A stretch of 64,000 nt of DNA from Sinorhizobium alkalisoli (lineage in GTDB: Bacteria > Pseudomonadota > Alphaproteobacteria > Rhizobiales > Rhizobiaceae): NCBI RefSeq assembly GCF_008932245.1, contig NZ_CP034909.1, positions 806,001 to 870,000 of the forward strand, read 5' to 3'. This document shows, piece by piece, positions 58,996-64,000 of the stretch (the stretch's first letter is position 1; the number at the start of each line of letters is the position of its first letter). The notes under the pieces were generated by a model, which saw only the letters and a list, made by a program, of their open reading frames with translations, was not told the origin of the DNA and ran no database searches. The position numbers were made by a program, and so were the translations under genes.

Positions 58996-59264
58996 TCCGC
59001 ACCTGCCTTTGCCTTGGCGATCATGCGCTCAAGAGGTGAGAGGTGATCTTCGACGGCCTTCGCCTTGAGTGGCGGCAGGCCAAACTTCTCCAGGTATTTG
59101 CGCGAGTGCTTCGCCCAGACCTTCTTGCCCCAACTCGTAGAGGCGAATTCCCATGGGCGAGCGGCGCGCAACGCCTTCTTGCGAGTGGCAAGGTCGGCGT
59201 CGACCGGAAGGCTGCGGTGGACCTCGCCGATGACGTGAGAGGCGGTTTTCTGCCAGTCGATCAT
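58992..59264 (-). CDS. hypothetical small phage protein
   Basis: This 90-aa basic protein (DWQKTASHVIGEVHRSLPVD, SWGKKVWAKHSRKYLEKFG) has no motif I can name but its middle part recalls other phage proteins of this size. It overlaps both neighbours by 4 bp, in line with a coupled operon. Possibly nucleic-acid binding in view of its basic charge. Confidence 0.55.
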   Translation of the reverse strand: MIDWQKTASHVIGEVHRSLPVDADLATRKKALRAARPWEFASTSWGKKVWAKHSRKYLEKFGLPPLKAKAVEDHLSPLERMIAKAKAGAE

Positions 59265-59725
59265 GCTGCACCGCCTTTCAAGGCTGCGGTGATGTCCGCA
59301 TGAAGTTGGCGAACCTCGGCAAGCGCTGCGTTGAAGCGTGGCGCACGGGCCGGGTAGGGCGCATTCATCTCCGCTTGCTCTTTGGCAGTGGTTACGCCGT
59401 CGATGACGTATTCCTCGGCGCGCGATAGCAGAGCGCGGAGCTTCGCAATCTCGGCGTCCTTAGCGACGATGGCGTCAAGCGTCTCATAGTACGAGTTGCA
59501 GGCCTCGACGATGAAGGCCGCATTATCGCGGTGGTAATTGAACCGCCAGGGCGCAGCCGTGTGGCTCATTCGGCAGACATGAAACTCGCCACTCATCATG
59601 GCTAAAGGCTTCATGGCCTCTTCGTCGACATTGACCGGTTGAATGGACGTGTAGACGTTCCCGTTGTCGAAGTTAGGTTCGCTTACGACCTTCCACGGCA
59701 GGGCAGTGTGCTTGCTGTCGCTCAT
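59261..59725 (-). CDS. hypothetical phage protein
   Basis: This 154-aa protein starts MSDSKHTALPWKVVSEPNFD, contains RDNAAFIVEACNSYYETLDA and a coiled-coil-like stretch AKDAEIAKLRALLSRAEEY. The NAAFIVEACN motif recurs in small phage-encoded proteins of unknown function. Overlaps both neighbours by 4 bp. Confidence 0.6.
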   Translation of the reverse strand: MSDSKHTALPWKVVSEPNFDNGNVYTSIQPVNVDEEAMKPLAMMSGEFHVCRMSHTAAPWRFNYHRDNAAFIVEACNSYYETLDAIVAKDAEIAKLRALLSRAEEYVIDGVTTAKEQAEMNAPYPARAPRFNAALAEVRQLHADITAALKGGAA

Positions 59726-60177
59726 GCTGCCCTCCGCTTCAAATCTTCTGGATTGGTGAGGACGAGGCCCTGCTCGGAGAAGTGCCGGTGCACAGCGTCG
59801 AGATAGGCGGTCTTCTGCCTGGTCGTCATGATCCGCGTGACACCGAAATCGAACGGCACCATCATCAGCTTGAGCTTGTGCTCGTATGGGAGTGGCATGA
59901 TCACCGCATCGTACTCGGCCTTGAACACGTCGTTCTCGTTGCGAAGGATCGGAACGCCGAAGTGCAGCTTGCAGTATCCGCGCACCTCTTCCGGCGTCTG
60001 ATCGCCGAGCTGGGCGGCGATCTCAAGCATCCATTGGCGCTGCAGCCGGTTCTGGTCGCTGGTCCGGTGCTTGCCGTCGGTGATGCTGGCGGTGAAGGGG
60101 AGTTTCCTCTCCTTCACGAACCGGATCAGCATGTCCCGGGCCTGTTCGGTCTCGACGATGCGGTTGTTGGTCGCCAT
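59722..60177 (-). CDS. ninB: NinB/Orf-like recombination protein
   Basis: This 151-aa protein resembles the NinB (Orf) family of lambda-like phages, recombination mediators that help load recombinases at single-stranded gaps. It shows TSDQNRLQRQWMLEIAAQLG and MTTRQKTAYLDAVHRHFSEQ; the middle contains KLHFGVPILRNEND. It lies next to a RecT-type annealing protein, which supports a role in recombination. The match is by motif only. Confidence 0.65.
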   Translation of the reverse strand: MATNNRIVETEQARDMLIRFVKERKLPFTASITDGKHRTSDQNRLQRQWMLEIAAQLGDQTPEEVRGYCKLHFGVPILRNENDVFKAEYDAVIMPLPYEHKLKLMMVPFDFGVTRIMTTRQKTAYLDAVHRHFSEQGLVLTNPEDLKRRAA

Positions 60178-60179
60178 GG

Positions 60180-61145
60180 TCAGCCCCCAGCAAGAGGCGC
60201 AAGTTGAGCGAGGCGCCGGTCTCGGATCGCATAGGCAGCATCGATCATGTCGGCGTGGCCGTTGGTTTCGAGCACGGCCGGCGCGTCGAAGTCGGTCCAG
60301 ATCTCCTCGACCTGCACCTCGTCCTTCGCGCCGGCGAGCGAGGTTTCGATCTGCTCGAGGAAATCGCCGAGAACGAATTCTTCTTCGGCCGCCGCCTCGG
60401 TTTTGCTTCCGGGCTCTGCTTCGATCGTCTTGGCGGCGGGTGGCGCTGGCGGGGCCGGGGGCTTCGGCGGCTGCGCGGGCTTGGCCGGTGTGATGTCGCG
60501 CATCGTTTCCGCCTCGTCGATATCGCGCACCTCGAATTCATCGCGGATGCCGCCGAGAACGTCGCCGAACAGTTCACGCAAGCAATAGCCAGCCGCGCGC
60601 CAGGCAATCATGCGCTGAGGAAAGCGATACCATGGCGCATCGTTCGGCTGGCCGTCCTTCCAGACCGGCTGGTTATTCTCCCAGACCTTTTTTCGGACAG
60701 TCGGACGATCATCCCAAAGGCCAGCGCGCTCGGCTTCGGCTTGGGAGAACTCGACGCGGCTTTCTTCGCCGGTATCGTTGCGCTTGGCATGGCAGAATCC
60801 AATCATCTGCCCATCGCGCATTTCGTGCCCGGTCTTGAGGAAGGCAACTTTCCCAGACTGGCGAACGACGTTGATCAGGCCATCGCCGTATAACGCCGGC
60901 TTGCCGTTGATGACGGTGAAGCTGCGAAGGCTGACCATCGGCTTCAATCCGAGCTCGGCACCAGACATGATACAGACGGCTACCGCGCTGGCGGCATCAT
61001 CGCCGGTCTTCTTGCCGACGAGTGACGAAGGGGCGAGGCCCGCCGCGACCACGGCGCGGGCTATGCGGAAAGTCTCTTCGAACGTCTGCGGAATGATCGC
61101 GAGGACATTGCCGCCGGCGGAAAGTGCGGGAACATGCTGGTTCAT
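60180..61145 (-). CDS. RecT-family single-strand annealing protein
   Basis: This 321-aa protein belongs to the RecT group of phage single-strand annealing proteins. The core (residues about 20-200) has AGLAPSSLVGKKTG, SGAELGLKPMVSLRSFTVIN and PWYRFPQRMIAWRAAGYCLR. A Pro/Ala-rich linker and an acidic tail follow. It would promote annealing of phage ends or damaged DNA. A partner 5'-3' exonuclease is expected next to it; the adjacent gene at 61145-62122 is not one. The start TAATG overlaps the previous stop. Confidence 0.78.
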   Translation of the reverse strand: MNQHVPALSAGGNVLAIIPQTFEETFRIARAVVAAGLAPSSLVGKKTGDDAASAVAVCIMSGAELGLKPMVSLRSFTVINGKPALYGDGLINVVRQSGKVAFLKTGHEMRDGQMIGFCHAKRNDTGEESRVEFSQAEAERAGLWDDRPTVRKKVWENNQPVWKDGQPNDAPWYRFPQRMIAWRAAGYCLRELFGDVLGGIRDEFEVRDIDEAETMRDITPAKPAQPPKPPAPPAPPAAKTIEAEPGSKTEAAAEEEFVLGDFLEQIETSLAGAKDEVQVEEIWTDFDAPAVLETNGHADMIDAAYAIRDRRLAQLAPLAGG

Positions 61146-62122
61146 TACGCGGCCCTCTGCTCTTCGAAGCGCTCAACACCATCGATCTCGACGCCGGCGC
61201 GTACGGCGCGGTTAGCGAGCGTCTCGACGAGCGCTTTCATTTCGGGATGGTTGCTCAAGGCCTTGAGGGCCTTGTCGTAGTCAACGATGCGAGCCGAAAC
61301 GAAGGTGCGGAGCGAGACGCGAGCGCCGGTGCGACCGGCCTGGGCGTTCTTGGCCTGCGCCGCCTGTTCCTGCTTGTCGGCTTCCTTCTGCAGGCGTTCC
61401 GCTTCGGCCTGCGCGGCGGTATCGCTCACGTCGGCTTGGGCGGCGAGTGCTTCGGCCTCTCGGCGCTTTCGATCGGCCTCTTCCTGCGCCTTGCGCTGGC
61501 GCTCCCGTTCTATGCGCTGCTGCTCGATCAGGTAGGCGTCCATATGCCTTTTGAGCTTCTTCGACAGATCGGCCGGCGCATCCTTGAGGTCGCGCCACTT
61601 GTTGTCGACATCGCGACCGGCGTCGAGGTGCGGCTGCTTCTCGACCTTGTGCAGGTCCGTCGCCTTCTTCGCGATGGCGGCGAGCCGCTTCGACCAGATC
61701 GCGGCCTTGTCAGCCTGATCCTGCGTCGTGATCGGCGTCTTCATGAAGGCGAGGGCCTGTTCGGCCTCGGCTTCGTATTCGAGCTTAAGAGCCTCGAACG
61801 GATCATCCGGCAGATTGTGGCCCATGGCGGGCGCCGGCGGCTCGTCGTCCCATCCTGCGCCCTCGATGGCCTTCTGGTAAGCCTCGTAGCTGACCGGATG
61901 CGTGCGGCAGAAATTCCAAGCTTCGGCGGCGTCGACCATCCGCTCGCCGCGCATCGCCAGCCATTCGCCGTCATCGCCGCGCCAGATCGCAACAGGCTCC
62001 CACTGGGCGCCCTTGAAGCGGGTCCGGTAATATCCCTGCTCGGGCTGCCCTTCATGCATCGGGCCGAAGTTGCCGGCCAGCGCGTTCTGCCACCAAGTCC
62101 AAATGCTCGTTTCTACTGTCAT
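61145..62122 (-). CDS. phage protein with long coiled coil
   Basis: This 325-aa protein begins with a beta-rich part (WTWWQNALAGNFGPMHEGQP, WEPVAIWRGDDGEWLAMRGE), then a long charged helical region rich in QKEAERLQKEADKQEQ-type repeats (about residues 170-260), and a C-terminal block SLRTFVSARIVDYDKALKAL. It is next to the RecT gene, where exonucleases or nuclease inhibitors often lie, but no catalytic motif is visible. Function unknown; role in DNA recombination is an inference. Confidence 0.6.
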   Translation of the reverse strand: MTVETSIWTWWQNALAGNFGPMHEGQPEQGYYRTRFKGAQWEPVAIWRGDDGEWLAMRGERMVDAAEAWNFCRTHPVSYEAYQKAIEGAGWDDEPPAPAMGHNLPDDPFEALKLEYEAEAEQALAFMKTPITTQDQADKAAIWSKRLAAIAKKATDLHKVEKQPHLDAGRDVDNKWRDLKDAPADLSKKLKRHMDAYLIEQQRIERERQRKAQEEADRKRREAEALAAQADVSDTAAQAEAERLQKEADKQEQAAQAKNAQAGRTGARVSLRTFVSARIVDYDKALKALSNHPEMKALVETLANRAVRAGVEIDGVERFEEQRAA

Positions 62123-62123
62123 G

Positions 62124-62393
62124 TCAGACGCTCCTGGCTTTGACGATTTGACGGTGGACCTGCTCCGTCTTCCAGGCGCCGACGGCGATCACGCCGAGAA
62201 CGGTCGCGAGAAAGATCAGGAGGAGGGCGGTGGTGTAGGTTGCCCGGTTGAACTGCTTGAGCGCTTCCAGATCGTCGTCGCGGTCGACAGCACAGCGGGT
62301 GCAGGAGCAGCCGAAGGCGGCGGCGGGGCAGGCGGAGCGCCTGGCATCCGCCTTCGCGTTGTGTGCGTCTATGGTGGCGCGGTGAGGGGTCAC
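62124..62393 (-). CDS. small single-span membrane protein
   Basis: This 89-aa protein has a cysteine-rich N-terminus (CPAAAFGCSCTRCAVDRDDD) and one membrane helix TALLLIFLATVLGVIAVGAW, followed by a basic tail. It overlaps the first gene of the operon by 4 bp. Superinfection exclusion or host interaction are possible. No known family recognised. Confidence 0.55.
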   Translation of the reverse strand: MTPHRATIDAHNAKADARRSACPAAAFGCSCTRCAVDRDDDLEALKQFNRATYTTALLLIFLATVLGVIAVGAWKTEQVHRQIVKARSV

Positions 62394-62722
62394 AGGCGTG
62401 CTCCCTCGATGACGTCGCCGAACTGCTGGCGATGATTAAGCGTCGAATGGGGCTGGTCGCGCGCCGGCGCCTCGAATTCCTTCTCGCGGTTGATCGCGAA
62501 ATAGACATCGTCGACGAGCTCCGACGCCGGCGCGGCCTCACGTTGGAACACGTCGCCATCGGCGCCGAGGTTCCATGCGAGCGAAGCGAGGTCGGAATAG
62601 GTGCGCTGCAGGAACTCCTTAAGCGCGGCCTGTTCGTCTTCATCGTTCTGGCTACTGCGGATCGCCGTGGAAAGGCGGAGTGCGTTGACCTTGAAACTGT
62701 GCAGTGCGGATTGGAGGCTCAT
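62390..62722 (-). CDS. first gene of the early operon, hypothetical phage protein
   Basis: This 110-aa protein starts MSLQSALHSFKVNALRLSTA and has an acidic stretch RSSQNDEDEQAALKEFLQRT. The ATG at 62722 has GGAGATGAAG upstream; the frame continues to an ATG at 62779 that overlaps an operator-like repeat and has no spacing from a ribosome-binding site. It heads the sixteen-gene minus-strand operon. Function unknown. Confidence 0.55.
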   Translation of the reverse strand: MSLQSALHSFKVNALRLSTAIRSSQNDEDEQAALKEFLQRTYSDLASLAWNLGADGDVFQREAAPASELVDDVYFAINREKEFEAPARDQPHSTLNHRQQFGDVIEGARL

Positions 62723-62761
62723 CGCTTCATCTCCCGGCGTGACCGTGTGTTGATGAAGGGA

Positions 62762-62811
62762 TGAAAGCATAACTTTCATCTCCAGGCAAGCGAAAAGAAA
62801 GCAATGCTTTC
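62762..62811. promoter_or_regulatory. pair of operator-like inverted repeats
   Basis: TGAAAG CATAA CTTTCA (62762-62778) and GAAAGC AAT GCTTTC (62797-62811) share the GAAAG...CTTTC core. Their centres are about 34 bp apart, close to three helical turns. They precede the early operon and lie opposite the DUF5131 gene, a position typical for phage repressor operators. The repressor gene is not in the window. Confidence 0.5.
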
Positions 62812-62927
62812 ACAAATGCGTGGCGACAGAATGATCCATGGGCGCGACGGGAGGCACCGTGCGCCGACAACCGAACCTTAATCAGTTCTCAATTATCAAC
62901 TATGTTTGAAGATAGGAGAATCGTCCT

Positions 62928-63677
62928 ATGGCAGAGACATCAATTGAATGGACTGACGCTACGTGGAACCCTGTCGCAGGCTGCACAATTATGAGCGCGG
63001 GATGCACAAACTGCTACGCGATGCGCATGGCGGCGCGTCTAGACGCCATGGGCGTCGAAAAATACCGTGGTCTCACTCGGAAAAGCGGTGGTCGAGCGAA
63101 ATGGACCGGTGATCTCTTTCTAGACGAGGCTGCTCTTTCGATTCCGGAAAGCTGGTCCAAGGCGCGTAACGTATTCGTCAATTCGATGTCGGACCTGTTC
63201 CACCCAAATGTGCCGGTGCCTTTCATCCGTAAGGTCTGGAGCGTCATGGCGAACACGCGCCGGCACACGTATCAAATCCTGACCAAGCGGCCCGATCGCA
63301 TGGCAGAGGTGCTCAGCGATGATTTCGATATTCTGCCGAACGTATGGCTCGGCACGAGTGTCGAAGATGGCCGCGTGCTTCATCGGCTCGATGAGCTGCG
63401 CCAGGTTCCGGCGCGGATACGCTTCGTTTCTTTTGAACCACTGATCGGCTCGGTCGCCGGCGCAGATCTATCCGGTATCCATTGGGCCATCGTAGGCGGA
63501 GAATCCGGTCCTCAGGCGCGGTCTATGGACTCGGTTTGGATAGATGAAATCTTCCAAATCTGCACTGACGCAAAAGCCGCCTTCTTTTTCAAGCAATGGG
63601 GCGGGAAAAACAAGAAAGCAACTGGCCGCAGCTACCGCGGAAGAACATGGGACGAAATGCCGCCGCCTATGCCTTGA
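62928..63677 (+). CDS. DUF5131 (phage Gp37/Gp68) family protein
   Basis: This 249-aa protein has the family signature SIEWTDATWNPVAGCTIMSA and CTNCYAMRM, giving Cys19, Cys26, Cys29 (C-x6-C-x2-C), and ends with FKQWGGKNKKATGR. Three cysteines near the N-terminus recall a radical-SAM-like iron-sulfur site; no fold is proven. GATAGGAG precedes the ATG. It is read on the opposite strand to the early operon, with a lower GC context. It converges on and overlaps by 11 bp the TcmP-like gene. These two families are commonly neighbours. Confidence 0.85.
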   Translation: MAETSIEWTDATWNPVAGCTIMSAGCTNCYAMRMAARLDAMGVEKYRGLTRKSGGRAKWTGDLFLDEAALSIPESWSKARNVFVNSMSDLFHPNVPVPFIRKVWSVMANTRRHTYQILTKRPDRMAEVLSDDFDILPNVWLGTSVEDGRVLHRLDELRQVPARIRFVSFEPLIGSVAGADLSGIHWAIVGGESGPQARSMDSVWIDEIFQICTDAKAAFFFKQWGGKNKKATGRSYRGRTWDEMPPPMP

Positions 63678-64000
63678 TAATACTGTTTCCAATCCGCGTT
63701 GCGAGGCCAATCGCCTTCCCAGCGGGATTGGAGATAGCCAAGAAAAGGGAGAACATTGGAACGCCGCTGGCGTTCTTCAGTCTCTTAGGCGGCAGAACCT
63801 TCGGGAATAGCCCTCTCAGCCGGTCGTAGACGAATTTTTCGATTGCCTCGACATCGGCAACTCGCTGGTACGCTTCGTCATATTCGCCAAGCAGATCACT
63901 TTTGCGGGGGCGATTGTACCAAGCCTCTATCCATCCGTCGGTACCCAGCATTCTGGTAATAGCTGCTCGTTTCTTCTCGTCCATTCGTGCTGGATCTTTT
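63667..64000 (-). CDS. three-Cys-motif partner protein (TcmP-like), 5' part beyond the window
   Basis: The frame stays open to the window edge, and the 105-residue part from the first visible ATG contains DEKKRAAITRMLGTDGWIEA and ends LAISNPAGKAIGLATRIGNSI. The C-terminal LRGLFPKVLPPKRLKNASG and SNPAGKAIGLATRI recall the C-terminus of TcmP, the partner encoded next to DUF5131 proteins. The complete protein should be about 350-400 aa, so at least two thirds is missing here. It overlaps the DUF5131 gene tail-to-tail by 11 bp. Confidence 0.6.
   Translation of the reverse strand, partial: KDPARMDEKKRAAITRMLGTDGWIEAWYNRPRKSDLLGEYDEAYQRVADVEAIEKFVYDRLRGLFPKVLPPKRLKNASGVPMFSLFLAISNPAGKAIGLATRIGNSIIKA

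Larger units (their letters stand above)
54983..64000. mobile_element. prophage, left part (right end beyond the window)
   Basis: The region begins at a tRNA-derived attachment site. It carries an integrase, excisionase-like protein, HNH nuclease, NinB-like and RecT-like recombination proteins, and about a dozen small phage-type ORFs. Sixteen minus-strand genes overlap or abut each other from 62722 down to 55069. No structural or lysis gene is present, so these must lie past 64000. Whether it is a complete, active phage cannot be judged. Confidence 0.85.

Overview
The window is a high-GC alphaproteobacterial chromosome segment, almost certainly from a Rhizobiaceae member of the Sinorhizobium/Ensifer type. 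The evidence is the purN-purM / perM-like / hdaA / ppk / ppx / rnd / aspS block, the ldtR-ldtP pair, the glyA-nrdR-ribD-ribE / ribH-nusB and plsX-fabH-ihfA-merR clusters, rhizobial-style promoters (CTTGAC, 17 bp, CTATAT-like), and several rhizobial intergenic mosaic repeats. This is read from protein motifs and gene order; no database search was run.

Layout. 1-5239: rlmJ (cut by the window start), a molybdopterin oxidoreductase, nudK and the purM-purN pair. 5406-18630: a permease, the DnaA regulator hdaA, polyphosphate metabolism (ppk, ppx) behind a possible Pho box, a membrane class III cyclase, RNase D, a Tat-exported multicopper oxidase, an MFS transporter and aspS. 18650-25780: an arabinose/arabinoside locus on the minus strand, with an ArsR-type regulator, a GH51 arabinofuranosidase and a complete ABC importer. 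One heptamer, TGATTTA, recurs in all three promoters. 25960-28177: a groES-less groEL behind a small conserved ORF and a heat-shock-type promoter. 28216-39201: an exported protein, parC, an ArsR regulator, a DMT transporter, the N-degron transferase bpt, an RDD protein, hemB, a DUF6163-like protein, ldtR and ldtP. 39330-54657: glyA, nrdR, riboflavin genes, nusB, an MFS transporter, the proton-pumping pyrophosphatase hppA, bamE, a cytochrome bc1 assembly chaperone, a DUF177 protein, plsX, fabH, ihfA and a MerR regulator.

54658-64000 is accessory. A decayed IS481-type transposase lies next to a 45-nt fragment of the 3' half of tRNA-Pro(GGG). This fragment is the left attachment site of a prophage that runs past the window end. 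A tightly overlapping minus-strand early operon (62722 to 55069) encodes a RecT-like annealing protein, a NinB-like protein, an HNH nuclease, an Arr-like ADP-ribosyltransferase, an excisionase-like protein, the integrase and several unknowns. It starts beside two similar inverted repeats that look like repressor operators. On the other side a DUF5131 (phage Gp37/Gp68) gene converges on and overlaps a truncated three-Cys-motif partner (TcmP-like) gene.

The most notable items are an in-frame insertion of a palindromic mosaic repeat inside ribD, the shared operator of the arabinoside locus, a probable RpoH promoter for the small ORF plus solo groEL, a frameshifted secreted-protein gene at 43131-43477, and the prophage elements (att site, twin operators, Arr-like toxin candidate, DUF5131/TcmP pair).
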